Shown here one piece after another: positions 15,862 to 24,840 of a stretch of DNA of 64,000 nt. The notes beneath the pieces are model-generated. The model was given only the letters and a program-made list of their open reading frames with translations. It did no database searches and was not told the DNA's origin. Source of the stretch: Limnochordaceae bacterium (lineage in GTDB: Bacteria; Bacillota; Limnochordia; Limnochordales; DUMU01); NCBI GenBank assembly GCA_014896305.1, contig JADBKQ010000001.1, positions 124,001-188,000 of the forward strand, written 5' to 3'. The position numbers and the translations under genes were made by a program. Positions within the stretch are counted from its first letter, which is position 1; each line of letters starts with the position of its first letter.

Positions 15862-16737
15862 GTGGGTGTACTGGTACGGCGAGATTCTCGCATCCTGGTT
15901 CAAGGGATCACCGGCCGGGAGGGGCGTTTTCACACCGCCCGGATGCTCGCTTATGGTTCACAGGTTGTGGCTGGCGTCACGCCAGGCAAGGGCGGCTTGA
16001 CGGTCGAAGGAGTGCCTGTATTCGAAACCGTATCGGAGGCCCGTGCCCAGACCCACGCGGACGTGTCCGTCGTCTTCGTACCTGCCCCGCACGCGGCAGA
16101 CGCAGTGGCGGAGGCAGCTGCAGCCGGCCTCTCCTTGGTGATCTGTATCACGGAAGGAGTCCCGATCTTGGACACGGTACGCGTGGTGGCATGGTGCCGC
16201 CAGCATGGGACCCGGCTGATTGGGCCGAACTGCCCCGGGATCATCGTGCCGGGCCAGACGTTGGCCGGGATTCTGCCCGGAGAGATGTTCCGTCCCGGGC
16301 CGGTGGCTGTCCTGTCGCGCAGCGGGACGCTTGCATATGAAGTAGCCGCGGCCCTGGGCGACGAAGGACTCGGGCAGTCGACTTGCATTGGGGTCGGCGG
16401 GGACCCAGTCATTGGTACCCGCTTCACCGATTTACTGCCTTTGGTAGCGGCAGACCCTGCTACCGAGGCCATCGTTCTCATCGGGGAAATTGGCGGCCAA
16501 GATGAGAACGAGGCGGCTGCGATGCTACCCGCACTGGGCAGACCAGTCTTTGCCCTGTTGGCTGGGACTGCAGCCCCGGCCGGGAAACGGATGGGACACG
16601 CCGGGGCGATCATCTCCCGCCCGCAGGAAACCGTTTCTGCCAAAACCGCCGCTCTGCGTGCAGCCGGCGCCACGGTTTGCTCTAGTCCCGAAGAATTAGC
16701 CCAAGCGGTTGCGGCTCGTTTACGTGTCACCAGCTGA
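15862..16737 (+). CDS. sucD: Succinyl-CoA synthetase alpha-like subunit
   Basis: A 291-residue alpha subunit with the CoA-binding Rossmann domain 'VQGITGREGRFHTARMLAYG' and the NGIGVGGDPV-type motif 'CIGVGGDPVIGTRFTDLLPL'. The catalytic phosphohistidine loop 'KRMGHAGAIIS' is present. The intact histidine implies an active phosphoryl-transfer mechanism. The GTG start at 15862 is preceded by GGAGGGGGAGG. With the preceding gene it should form an alpha-beta enzyme interconverting succinate (or a related dicarboxylate) and its CoA thioester with ATP/GTP. Confidence 0.88.
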   Translation: MGVLVRRDSRILVQGITGREGRFHTARMLAYGSQVVAGVTPGKGGLTVEGVPVFETVSEARAQTHADVSVVFVPAPHAADAVAEAAAAGLSLVICITEGVPILDTVRVVAWCRQHGTRLIGPNCPGIIVPGQTLAGILPGEMFRPGPVAVLSRSGTLAYEVAAALGDEGLGQSTCIGVGGDPVIGTRFTDLLPLVAADPATEAIVLIGEIGGQDENEAAAMLPALGRPVFALLAGTAAPAGKRMGHAGAIISRPQETVSAKTAALRAAGATVCSSPEELAQAVAARLRVTS

Positions 16738-16834
16738 TCATGCGTGCTTCCCGTGCGTCCGCTTCAGGCCCAGGCGCCGCCTGCCCGACGGCCTGCCCCG
16801 GGAAGCCTGTCTCGGTTGGCTGCCAGCGCCCCCG

Positions 16835-17887
16835 CTACACCAACTGTACCTTGAGCGCATCCATCACGGTCTGAATCGGGTTGCCCAGGGTTGCCTTGTC
16901 GCTCCCGGCAAAAAGCAACGCTACGGCCTCCCGTCTTTCGTTCACAATGAGTGCTCCCGAATCGCCGGGTTCGCTCAGCCGGCTAAACAGGAACTGGTGT
17001 TCGAACTCTGCCGATTGCTCTCCGTAACCAACCTCCATCCGGACGTCGAGACCGAGCAGGCGGCCACTCGTGACCCCACTGGAGCGCCCGCTCTTGAACA
17101 CCCGTTCTCCCAGGTTGGGCCGGGCCACTCCAGTCACCCGCCCGATCCCCAGAATTTCCGGGGAAATGTCGTCCGGATTGACAGGAGCTGCCAAGGCGGC
17201 ATCAACTGTATTAACGGGCACTTCGTTGGAGGCAAGGCGCAGCCCAAAGGCGGCCAGGATCCGCTGCAGCCCACGCAGTAGCGGGGAGAGTGAAACAGGG
17301 TCGTTCACGCTGAGCAACGGTGCGAACTCGACCAGGCGGGCGATGGTATCGGCTCCGGTAACCCCGCCATCGTAGGTTCCCGGCTGAAGAATCGCATCGC
17401 CCCGGCGCGCCCGCCCATCTCGCCCATTGCTGGCGTTGGCCAAAACGTGGTTATTGGAGAGGATGTACCGAACTCCCTGACGCTCGACCACCGCTCCAAA
17501 CGTACCGGCCGTAACAAGGTAGTGACCTAGGGAGACCCCAGGTGGCGCCGGACGAACTTTTCGAAGACGGGTCGGGTCGCCTGAAGAAGGCCCCTGTGGC
17601 GTAACCGGGTGATCCTTCCCGGAGAACTCCAACAAGCGTACGTCGCCCACCTCCACTACGTCGGTGGGCATCCCGTCGATGTGGGACTCGACCCTCTCCG
17701 AGTGCGCCAGGTTCCCCAACGGCTCCTTCTTGCGCACAAAGACCAGCACAGCGACTTGCGAGGTGGGCTGACCCTGGGTCAACTTCAGCCCGACACCGCT
17801 GCCGACAACGTTGCTCTTCCGTCGCAGGTAACTTGAGCTATGCGCGTGAGCCCGCAGAAACTGGGCCAGGTCATTCTGGTCGGACAC
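16835..17887 (-). CDS. Trypsin-like serine protease family protein
   Basis: A protein of about 350 residues with a chymotrypsin-like catalytic triad visible in order. His is in 'RYILSNNHVLANASN', Asp in 'NTVDAALAAPV', and Ser in 'EPGDSGALIVNERREAVALL'. The fold is of the intracellular trypsin-like type found in many thermophilic Bacillota. There is no signal peptide from GTG 17887, which has GGGGGAT upstream. The ORF track extends to TTG 17968 with a basic, weakly hydrophobic 27-residue addition but no ribosome site. Substrate unknown. It is transcribed toward sucD and preceded by a 32-codon ORF with a strong ribosome site. Confidence 0.8.
   Translation of the reverse strand: MSDQNDLAQFLRAHAHSSSYLRRKSNVVGSGVGLKLTQGQPTSQVAVLVFVRKKEPLGNLAHSERVESHIDGMPTDVVEVGDVRLLEFSGKDHPVTPQGPSSGDPTRLRKVRPAPPGVSLGHYLVTAGTFGAVVERQGVRYILSNNHVLANASNGRDGRARRGDAILQPGTYDGGVTGADTIARLVEFAPLLSVNDPVSLSPLLRGLQRILAAFGLRLASNEVPVNTVDAALAAPVNPDDISPEILGIGRVTGVARPNLGERVFKSGRSSGVTSGRLLGLDVRMEVGYGEQSAEFEHQFLFSRLSEPGDSGALIVNERREAVALLFAGSDKATLGNPIQTVMDALKVQLV
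17154..17167. promoter_or_regulatory. Noc-binding-site-like palindrome
   Basis: ATTTCCGGGGAAAT differs by one base from the Bacillus Noc-binding site consensus ATTTCCCGGGAAAT. It lies inside the protease gene about 7 kb from noc. A single near-match could be chance. Confidence 0.3.
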
Positions 17888-18001
17888 CTCTGATCCCCCC
17901 ACCCGCTGGTTGCTCCCGGGGCGACGCCGGAACCGGCCGGCCCAGACTGCGCCGATCAGGACAGTCAACGAAATGGCAGAGGGGGCCGGCGAATACGGTA
18001 A

Positions 18002-18100
18002 CTATCCGCGCGTGCGGCCCGGCAGACGCCAGACGGCAAACAGGGTCTGTTTGCGCCAGCGTAGAATAGGACTGAGCAGTAGCTTGAGGAGACGTTCCAT
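18002..18100 (-). CDS. Small ORF (32 aa), possible leader or small membrane-associated peptide
   Basis: An ATG at 18100, preceded by GCAGGAGGGG at ideal spacing, opens 32 codons ending in TAG at 18002. The peptide begins 'MERLLKLLLSPILRWRKQTL' and is basic and amphipathic. It ends 115 nt before the preferred start of the protease gene on the same strand (or 33 nt before the longer start). A possible -10 TATACT lies upstream near 18138. I do not recognise it; support is the strong ribosome site only. Confidence 0.4.
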   Translation of the reverse strand: MERLLKLLLSPILRWRKQTLFAVWRLPGRTRG

Positions 18101-18265
18101 GCCGTTCCCCTCCTGCGGCACCCGATGTCGCTACAGTATATCGGGGGGACGGATAGGAGGTTCCTAGCCTACCGGCCCACTTCTGTAGCCAGCAGGCCAG
18201 CCGCCTGGGTCTCGAGCGCGTCAGCGCGGACGGGCAGCCGCATAGCGGCTGCGGTTCAAAAAGGG

Positions 18266-19543
18266 GTGGTCACGACGGACCTAAAGGCCCTTCACCAGAG
18301 CCCGCTTCACGAAGCACATCAGCGAGCAGGAGCGAAGTTCGCGGAGTTTGCGGGTTGGAGCATGCCAGTCCAGTACCAGGGGATTCTCCAGGAACATGAG
18401 GCGGTCCGCCAGCGGGCAGGGGTATTTGATCTCAGCCATATGGGAGAGTTTCTTTTTGCCGGCGAAACAGCAGCCCGCTTTTTGTCCTGGAGCGTGACCA
18501 ACGACCCAGTGCGGCTCCACAGGGGGCAAGCTCAGTATGCCTGTATATGCACGCCTGCTGGCGGGGTTGTGGATGACATCGTGATCTATCGGCTCCCCGA
18601 TCCCCCGGCTACCCAGCCTTTGCCTGCCTGGACCAGGCCATTGGCCGCAGCTGGCATAGCGGTCCCGACCCACCAGGACTCCGAGGGCAGATGGGCCGAG
18701 GGCGAGCCCGTGTACCTGGTGGTGGTGAATGCGGCCAACCGTGATAAAGACGCCAGATGGTGGCAGGCGCTGGCGCTAGGCAAGATCTCCCTACCTCTAG
18801 ATGACACCCTGCCCGGAGGCGATTTCCGGCTCGGCCCATGGCCCCTCGATGTGAGCGACCAAGTGGCCAACGTTGCGATCCAGGGGCCAAAAGCGGAACA
18901 AATCCTCCGGAGCGTGGCCACGATATCAGTTCCCTGGGAGAGCCTGCGGTACTATTGGTCCAGTTGGGGCAGAGTACAGGATGTGCCTGCGCTGGTCGCT
19001 CGCACGGGCTATACCGGAGAGGATGGCTTTGAGCTCTACGTCGATAGCTCGTTGGTGTCGTTCGTCTGGGAGACTCTCCTGGCAGCAGGTCGTCCCTCAG
19101 GACTAGTCCCTGCGGGTCTTGGCGCCCGTGATACCCTCAGGACGGAGATGCGGTATGCCCTCTACGGTCATGAACTGGACGAGAGCACAACCCCCCTGGA
19201 GGCGGGCTTGGACTGGGTGGTGAAGTATGCCAAGGGCCCGTTCGTGGGGCGAACCGCGCTGGTTCAACAGAAACGGGCAGGGGTGCCGCGTCAGCTGGTA
19301 GGCCTGGTAATGGAGGACCGGTCGATCCCACGGGCCGAGAACCTGGTGAAAGCGGGGGGAGTCGTTGTCGGAAGGACAACCAGTGGAGGATTTTCGCCCT
19401 CGTTAGCGAAAGGCGTTGCGTTAGCCTATGTTCCAGTCGCTTACGCGCCGGTAGGTACCTTCTTATCCGTGGAAATCCGGCAGCAGGATCACCCTGCCCG
19501 GGTGGCAAAGACCCCCCTGGTCACGCCCCACATTCACCACTAG
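18266..19543 (+). CDS. gcvT: Glycine cleavage system T protein (aminomethyltransferase)
   Basis: GcvT transfers the methylene group from the lipoyl-bound aminomethyl intermediate to tetrahydrofolate, releasing ammonia. Family blocks include 'GWSMPVQYQGILQEHEAVRQ', 'GVFDLSHMGEFLFAG', 'ALVARTGYTGEDGFELYV' and 'GLGARDTLRTEMRYALYGHE'. The ORF track starts at 18125, but homology begins at 'LKALHQSPLHEAHQRAGAKF', so GTG 18266 is preferred; its ribosome site is poor and this start is uncertain. A ~35-residue insertion near residue 110 ('RLPDPPATQPLPAWTRPLAA') is unusual. It is the first gene of gcvT-gcvH-gcvPA-gcvPB-lipM. Confidence 0.93.
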   Translation: MVTTDLKALHQSPLHEAHQRAGAKFAEFAGWSMPVQYQGILQEHEAVRQRAGVFDLSHMGEFLFAGETAARFLSWSVTNDPVRLHRGQAQYACICTPAGGVVDDIVIYRLPDPPATQPLPAWTRPLAAAGIAVPTHQDSEGRWAEGEPVYLVVVNAANRDKDARWWQALALGKISLPLDDTLPGGDFRLGPWPLDVSDQVANVAIQGPKAEQILRSVATISVPWESLRYYWSSWGRVQDVPALVARTGYTGEDGFELYVDSSLVSFVWETLLAAGRPSGLVPAGLGARDTLRTEMRYALYGHELDESTTPLEAGLDWVVKYAKGPFVGRTALVQQKRAGVPRQLVGLVMEDRSIPRAENLVKAGGVVVGRTTSGGFSPSLAKGVALAYVPVAYAPVGTFLSVEIRQQDHPARVAKTPLVTPHIHH

Positions 19544-19594
19544 TTCGCCTGCCGGCCTGGAACGCAAGCCAAACCATGGGGAGGAGATTCACGA

Positions 19595-19987
19595 ATGGCC
19601 GCCTATCCGCAGGAATATCGCTACAGCAAAGAACACGAATGGGTAAAGGTGTCGGGAAACAAGGCCCGCATCGGTATCACGGATTACGCCCAGCAGGAGC
19701 TGGGAGATGTCGTTTTTGTGGACCTGCCTTCTGTAGGGGATACCATTACGGCTGGCCAGCCGTTCGCCGTGGTGGAGTCCGTGAAGTCCGTCTCGGACGT
19801 GTATGCTCCCGTTTCGGGAGAGATCGTGGCCGTCAATGACCATCTTTCCGACAGCCCGGAGCTGATCAACCAGTCCCCTCACGACGAGGGTTGGATCTGC
19901 GAGGTTGAGATGAGCAACCCTGCCGAGGTGGACGAACTGATGACCGCGGATGAGTATCAGGCCTCAGTGAAATCTGAGGCGGAGTGA
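19595..19987 (+). CDS. gcvH: Glycine cleavage system H protein
   Basis: A 130-residue lipoyl carrier protein that shuttles the aminomethyl group between the P, T and L proteins. The lipoylated lysine lies in 'VVESVKSVSDVYAPVSGEIV'. The start 'YRYSKEHEWVKVSGNKARIG' and 'ITDYAQQELGDVVFVDLP' are typical. The ATG has GGGGAGGAG upstream. In Bacillus-type lipoate metabolism GcvH is also the first octanoyl acceptor from LipM, whose gene lies in this operon. Confidence 0.96.
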   Translation: MAAYPQEYRYSKEHEWVKVSGNKARIGITDYAQQELGDVVFVDLPSVGDTITAGQPFAVVESVKSVSDVYAPVSGEIVAVNDHLSDSPELINQSPHDEGWICEVEMSNPAEVDELMTADEYQASVKSEAE

Positions 19988-20049
19988 GGCCGCCTGCATC
20001 CTGGGTTGTGCTATACCAACCTTACTCGCACCCCCAAGGAGGCCGAGAG

Positions 20050-21411
20050 ATGTCCTACCTGCCGCACACTGCGAGTGAACGAGAACGGATGTTGGCCGCG
20101 TTGGGGTGTCGCGAGATAGATGAACTCTTTACGGACATTCCACCCCGGCTCCGTTGCCCGCAGGATCTGGGCCTGCCGCCGCCCCTGCGAGAGAATGAAC
20201 TCTGGCAGCTGGCCCGAAGCTTGGCCGACCGCAACCAGGACCTCGACCACCTGTGCTGTTTTCGGGGAGCCGGCGCGTATGACCGCTTCATTCCCGCCGC
20301 AGTGGCAGCCCTGGCCAATCGAGCGGAGTTCTTGACGGCGTACACTCCCTACCAGGCGGAAGTCAGCCAGGGTGAACTGCAAGCCATGTGGGAGTACCAG
20401 TCCCTCATCTGCAACCTCACCGGGCTCGATGTCGCCAACTCATCGATGTACGACGGCGCCAGTGCGCTTGCAGAAGCCGTGCTTCTGGCCACTGGCGTCA
20501 CTGGGCGCACCACCGTCCTTGTCTCCGAAGCGCTGCATCCGGAGTATCGCCAGGTGGTGGAGACCTACGGCGCTGCGCGCGGGGTGACGGTAGAGACTCT
20601 CCCGGCCGAGCAGGGCTGTACCCGCTCCCGGGAGACCGCTTCCTTGACCGAGCGCAAGCAGCCTGCCGCGGTCGTCCTGCAGTCACCCAACTTCTTCGGT
20701 ATTCTCGAGGAAGATACCCGGGCCATTGGAGAATTTGCTCACGCCCATGGGGGACTGCTGATCCTGGTCGTGGATCCCATCAGCCTGGCCATCGTCGCCT
20801 CCCCCGGTGAACTCGGCGCCGATCTGGCGGTCGGCTCCGGCCAGGGGCTAGGCTCGCCCCTGGCGTTCGGCGGGCCCTACTTCGGCTTTCTGGCTGCCCG
20901 CCAGGAGTTTCTGCGCCGGTTGCCGGGGCGCATCGTGGGAGAAACGGTGGACAGCCAGGGTCGGCGCGGCTTCGTTCTGGCCCTGCAAACCCGTGAACAG
21001 CACATCCGCCGTGAGAAGGCGACTTCGAACATCTGCACCAACCACGCGCTGGGCGCGTTGGCGGCTGCCGTCTATTTGAGTCTACTGGGACCTGCCGGCC
21101 TGACGGAAGTGGCAACGGCGTGCTGGCGGAATGCCCATTATCTCGCTGAGCGCCTGGGCCGGCTCAGGGGAGTGGAGCTCCTCTTTCCGAGTGCCCCATT
21201 CTTCCAGGAGTTTGTTCTGCGGTTGCCGGGCCGCAACCCGGAAGAGGTAGACCAGGCGTTTTTGCGCCAAGGGTTCCTTGGCCCGCTGCCGCTCTCCCGC
21301 CTCCTGTCCGACCCGAAATGGCAGGACACCTACTTGGTATGCGCTACCGAGTCCCGTACCCGCGAGGAGATCGACCGCTTCATCCAGGTTACACAGGAGA
21401 TGGTGGCATGA
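20050..21411 (+). CDS. gcvPA: Glycine dehydrogenase (decarboxylating) subunit 1
   Basis: The N-terminal half of the split PLP-dependent P protein, which decarboxylates glycine onto the lipoyl arm of GcvH. The start 'MSYLPHTASERERMLAALGC' and 'FRGAGAYDRFIPAAVAALAN', 'YTPYQAEVSQGELQAMWEYQ' are family signatures. The ORF track begins at 19984, but ATG 20050 has AAGGAGG upstream and fits the family start (453 residues). The stop overlaps gcvPB by 4 bp (ATGA), giving equal translation of the two partner subunits. Confidence 0.96.
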   Translation: MSYLPHTASERERMLAALGCREIDELFTDIPPRLRCPQDLGLPPPLRENELWQLARSLADRNQDLDHLCCFRGAGAYDRFIPAAVAALANRAEFLTAYTPYQAEVSQGELQAMWEYQSLICNLTGLDVANSSMYDGASALAEAVLLATGVTGRTTVLVSEALHPEYRQVVETYGAARGVTVETLPAEQGCTRSRETASLTERKQPAAVVLQSPNFFGILEEDTRAIGEFAHAHGGLLILVVDPISLAIVASPGELGADLAVGSGQGLGSPLAFGGPYFGFLAARQEFLRRLPGRIVGETVDSQGRRGFVLALQTREQHIRREKATSNICTNHALGALAAAVYLSLLGPAGLTEVATACWRNAHYLAERLGRLRGVELLFPSAPFFQEFVLRLPGRNPEEVDQAFLRQGFLGPLPLSRLLSDPKWQDTYLVCATESRTREEIDRFIQVTQEMVA

Positions 21412-22946
21412 GCTCGACCAACCAGGGCGCTGACGGAGCGTACCCTCTCCTCTTTGAACGTTCCGTCCCCGGTCGCCGCGGGGTACTGCCACCGGCGACC
21501 ACTGTTCCGGTCGCCTGGAATCCAGAGCGGTTGCCGGCCTCTTTGCGACGAGCCCGGGCCCCCCTCCTGCCCGAACTGTCCGAGCTCGATGTCGTTCGCC
21601 ACTACAGTGGCCTGTCCCAGCGCAATTGGGGTGTGGATCTGGGCTTCTACCCCTTGGGCTCGTGTACCATGAAGTACAACCCCAAAGTGAACGAGGCGAT
21701 TGCCGCCCTTCCGGGATGGCAACGCCTGCACCCCTATCAGCCGGAACAGACCGTACAGGGGGCGCTGCAGATTCTCTTCGAACTGGAGCGGGATCTGTGC
21801 GCTCTGACCGGGATGGCCCAGGCGACTCTTCAGCCGTCCGCCGGAGCTCAGGCCGAGCTTTTGGGACTGCTACTCATCCGTGCGCATCACCAGCACCATG
21901 ATCCCGCCCACGCCGCACGCCGGCGTCAAATCATCGTCCCCGATTCCGCTCATGGTACAAACCCAGCTAGCGCCGCCGCCGCCGGGTACGAGGTGGTCCA
22001 GGTTCGCTCCAATGACCGGGGACTGGTGGACGTGAAGCACCTGAAGGAGCTAGTGGGACCTCAGACAGCCGGTCTCATGCTGACCAACCCCAACACACTG
22101 GGCTTGTTCGAAGAGGACATCGAGACCATTGCTGAGATCATTCATGCGGCCGGCGGGCTCCTCTATTACGACGGCGCAAACCTCAACGCGATCGTCGGCA
22201 TCGTGCGACCCGCAGACATGGGATTTGACATTGTCCACCTCAACCTGCACAAGACATTCTCTACACCGCACGGCGGTGGTGGGCCGGGAGCTGGCGTGAT
22301 AGCGGTCACCCCGCCATTGGCTCCGTTCTTGCCTGGCCCCAGGGTAGAGTACGATGCAGCCAAGAACCAATACCACTGGCGTGCAGCAGGCCCGTGGACC
22401 GTCGGCCGGCTGCGGGAGTTTTACGGCAACTTCGGGGTCTTGCTGCGAGCCTGGGCGTACATTCGCAGCTTAGGAGCGGAGGGGCTGCGAGAAGTAGCCC
22501 GCACGGCGGTGCTGAACGCCAACTACTGCCGTGCCAAGCTGCAAGATTGCCTGGAGGTCCCTTACGCCGATCGCCCGTGTAAGCACGAGTTCGTGGCTAG
22601 TGCCCGGGAGGTGCACCGTCGAACCGGCCTGCACGCCCAGGATCTGGCCAAGGGCTTGCTGGACCGGGGCTTCCATGCTCCCACCGTCGCTTTTCCTTTG
22701 ATCGTGGAGGAAGCGCTGATGTGTGAGCCGACGGAGACGGAGTCACTGCAGACACTGGACGCTTTTGTTGATGCCTTGCAGCAGGTGGTCCACCTGGCTT
22801 ACACTCAGCCCGATGAACTGCGCACTGCTCCTCACCGGGCCCCGGTGGGCCGGCTGGACGAGGTACTGGCCAATCGACATCTCAAGTTACGTTGGCTGCC
22901 AGACCCACCGGCTACAGGACCAACTGCCGAGGGGCCAACGCCGTAG
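21408..22946 (+). CDS. gcvPB: Glycine dehydrogenase (decarboxylating) subunit 2
   Basis: The C-terminal half of the split glycine dehydrogenase, carrying the PLP lysine in 'IVHLNLHKTFSTPHGGGGPG'. Other blocks are 'FYPLGSCTMKYNPKVNEAIA', 'PDSAHGTNPASAAAAGYEVV' and 'NPNTLGLFEEDIETIAEIIH'. It should pair with GcvPA as an alpha2beta2 enzyme. ATG 21408 overlaps the gcvPA stop; the ORF-track extension to 21318 lies inside gcvPA. Length (512) is slightly above the family mean owing to a Pro/Thr-rich tail. Confidence 0.96.
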   Translation: MSSTNQGADGAYPLLFERSVPGRRGVLPPATTVPVAWNPERLPASLRRARAPLLPELSELDVVRHYSGLSQRNWGVDLGFYPLGSCTMKYNPKVNEAIAALPGWQRLHPYQPEQTVQGALQILFELERDLCALTGMAQATLQPSAGAQAELLGLLLIRAHHQHHDPAHAARRRQIIVPDSAHGTNPASAAAAGYEVVQVRSNDRGLVDVKHLKELVGPQTAGLMLTNPNTLGLFEEDIETIAEIIHAAGGLLYYDGANLNAIVGIVRPADMGFDIVHLNLHKTFSTPHGGGGPGAGVIAVTPPLAPFLPGPRVEYDAAKNQYHWRAAGPWTVGRLREFYGNFGVLLRAWAYIRSLGAEGLREVARTAVLNANYCRAKLQDCLEVPYADRPCKHEFVASAREVHRRTGLHAQDLAKGLLDRGFHAPTVAFPLIVEEALMCEPTETESLQTLDAFVDALQQVVHLAYTQPDELRTAPHRAPVGRLDEVLANRHLKLRWLPDPPATGPTAEGPTP

Positions 22947-22957
22947 TCGGGGGGGCG

Positions 22958-23821
22958 ATGAAACGAATGCTGTCAGGCGGCGCAAGCTTTGGTTCCTGGC
23001 GCTTGCTTTGGCATGGGCCTGCCCGGGGCAGCTGGAACATGGCCGTTGACGAGGCGCTGCTGGAAGAGGTTGGCGCCCACCGTTCACCGCCTACCTTGCG
23101 CCTGTATGCTTGGTCTCCCCCAGCGCTTTCCCTGGGAGCGCATCAAGATGCGGCCGCGGTGGTCAACCACTCAGCCCTGGACGCGGCGGGAGTGGACCTG
23201 GTCCGGCGACCCACGGGCGGCCGTGCGGTCCTGCACGATGCCGAGGTCACTTACAGTGTAACGTTACCGCTGGATGATCCCAGCCTGCCGGCAGGCGTGC
23301 TCGGTTCGTACCGCTATCTCAGCGGAGCTCTGGCCGCTGGGTTGAGACGCCTGGGCCTTCGCGCAGGATTGAAGGCGTGGGAAGGAAGCGCCACAGGACG
23401 CTCGCCAGCTTGCTTTGCTGCTCCGTCCTGGTATGAGCTGGTGGTTGGACGCCGGAAGCTGGTAGGTAGCGCTCAGCTCCGCCGCCAGCGGGCGTTGCTG
23501 CAGCATGGGTCGATTCTGTTGCGTCTGGATGTCGGTCGTTTGCTCAGCCTCTTACGCTGGCCCGACGAGACCGCGCGCCAGCGGGAGAACGCGAGATTGC
23601 TGGAACAAGCCGGGGCTTTGGAACCTCTCCTCGGACGTTCCCTATGCTGGGAGGAGGTTGCCACGGCGGTGGCTGCCGGCTTTGGCGAGCAGCTCGGGGT
23701 GACCCTTGCCCGGGGCGAATTCACCGTGGAAGAACAGAAGCAGGCCGAATGGTTGGACCGGCACAAGTATTCTACAGCGGCGTGGACATGGGAACGGGCC
23801 GTTCCCGGTGACCAGGAATGA
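22958..23821 (+). CDS. lipM: Octanoyltransferase LipM
   Basis: A biotin/lipoate A/B ligase-fold protein. 'RRPTGGRAVLHDAEVTYSV' is the substrate-binding motif, and 'SPACFAAPSWYELVV' contains the catalytic cysteine typical of LipM, which transfers octanoyl from ACP to GcvH. It lacks a C-terminal ATP-dependent ligase accessory domain. Placement directly after gcvPB and in the same operon as gcvH supports this role. ATG 22958 has a GGGGGG tract upstream; the ORF-track start at 22892 lies in the end of gcvPB. Its stop overlaps pheA (ATGA). Confidence 0.85.
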   Translation: MKRMLSGGASFGSWRLLWHGPARGSWNMAVDEALLEEVGAHRSPPTLRLYAWSPPALSLGAHQDAAAVVNHSALDAAGVDLVRRPTGGRAVLHDAEVTYSVTLPLDDPSLPAGVLGSYRYLSGALAAGLRRLGLRAGLKAWEGSATGRSPACFAAPSWYELVVGRRKLVGSAQLRRQRALLQHGSILLRLDVGRLLSLLRWPDETARQRENARLLEQAGALEPLLGRSLCWEEVATAVAAGFGEQLGVTLARGEFTVEEQKQAEWLDRHKYSTAAWTWERAVPGDQE

Positions 23822-24840
23822 ATGAACCGGCCTCCCCAAGCACCTCCTCCGGTATGATCACGGGGTTGAACCGGCTGGCCTACCTCGGCCCCCCGGGCAC
23901 GTTCAGCCAGGCTGCCGCCTTGTCGTATCTGGAAGCATTCCAGGCGGAGCTAGGGTCGACCACCCGGGTGTCATTGGTACCATACCAGCACATTGAAGAT
24001 GTTCTCACGGCGGTGGCCAGGCAAGAGGTGGAAGAAGGAGTCGTCCCCCTGGAGAATTCACTCGAGGGATCGGTCGCCCTCGTGCTCGACTGCCTGCGCG
24101 ATGAACCGCGGCTGCGGCTCCGAGCTGAAATTGTGGTTCCCGTCGAACAGGCGCTGATGGGGCTGCCTACCACGGTGTGGGAACGGGTCCGCCGGGTGAT
24201 CTCTCATCCGCAGGCTCTGGCGCAATGCCGCAATTACTTACGTACCCACCTACCCCAGGCCGAGTGGGTGACGAGCAGCAGTACCGCCGCGGCCGCCGCC
24301 AGCGTGGCGCAGGCGGGGGATCCGACACAGGTGGCCATCGCCCCTCATGTGGCTGCCGCCGTCCACGGGCTTACCATCCTGAAGGCCCCTGTACAGGATC
24401 GGCCGAATAACGCCACCCGTTTCGTGATCGTCGGGCGGACGGACCGGGCCCCCACCGGGCGGGACAAGACTTCGCTCATCCTGCGCCCGGGTGTCGACCG
24501 TCCTGGGCTGTTGCATGCACTGTTGGGAGAGTTCGCCCGTTACGGTATCAATTTGAGCCGGATCGAAAGTCGGCCGGCCCGTCGGCGGCTGGGGGAGTAT
24601 GATTTCTTCATAGATTGTGCTGGCCACCGCCTGGAGCCGCCCCTATGCTGGGCACTGGCGAGCCTGGCCCACCAGGAAGTCTGTGTGCAAGTATTGGGCT
24701 CTTATCCTCAGTGGCCATTGGCGAAGGCGGAGGCGGGGACAGTGGGTCGACTGGCGGTGGACGATTCCCGGACAGCAGTCGGAGAAGTGGCGCAAGCGGC
24801 AGAGGAGGGGGAGGGCGATGAGGACGACGGCTCTGGCTAG
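23818..24840 (+). CDS. pheA: Prephenate dehydratase
   Basis: A monofunctional prephenate dehydratase that makes phenylpyruvate for phenylalanine synthesis. The catalytic domain shows 'LAYLGPPGTFSQAAALSYLE', 'VVPLENSLEGSVALVLDCL' and the catalytic Thr in 'RPNNATRFVIVGRTD'. The ACT domain follows with 'RPGLLHALLGEFARYGINLS' and the phenylalanine-binding ESR motif 'RIESRPARRRLGEYDFFIDC', so feedback inhibition is expected. There is no chorismate mutase domain. It overlaps lipM by 4 bp and mscS by 23 bp. Confidence 0.95.
   Translation: MNEPASPSTSSGMITGLNRLAYLGPPGTFSQAAALSYLEAFQAELGSTTRVSLVPYQHIEDVLTAVARQEVEEGVVPLENSLEGSVALVLDCLRDEPRLRLRAEIVVPVEQALMGLPTTVWERVRRVISHPQALAQCRNYLRTHLPQAEWVTSSSTAAAAASVAQAGDPTQVAIAPHVAAAVHGLTILKAPVQDRPNNATRFVIVGRTDRAPTGRDKTSLILRPGVDRPGLLHALLGEFARYGINLSRIESRPARRRLGEYDFFIDCAGHRLEPPLCWALASLAHQEVCVQVLGSYPQWPLAKAEAGTVGRLAVDDSRTAVGEVAQAAEEGEGDEDDGSG

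Noticed and set aside
15951-16730. 259-codon ORF antisense to sucD
   Set aside because: Low-complexity translation, no ribosome site; shadow of sucD.
18101-18265. Glycine riboswitch upstream of gcvT
   Set aside because: The conserved glycine aptamer core sequences are not present; only small GC-rich stems were seen.
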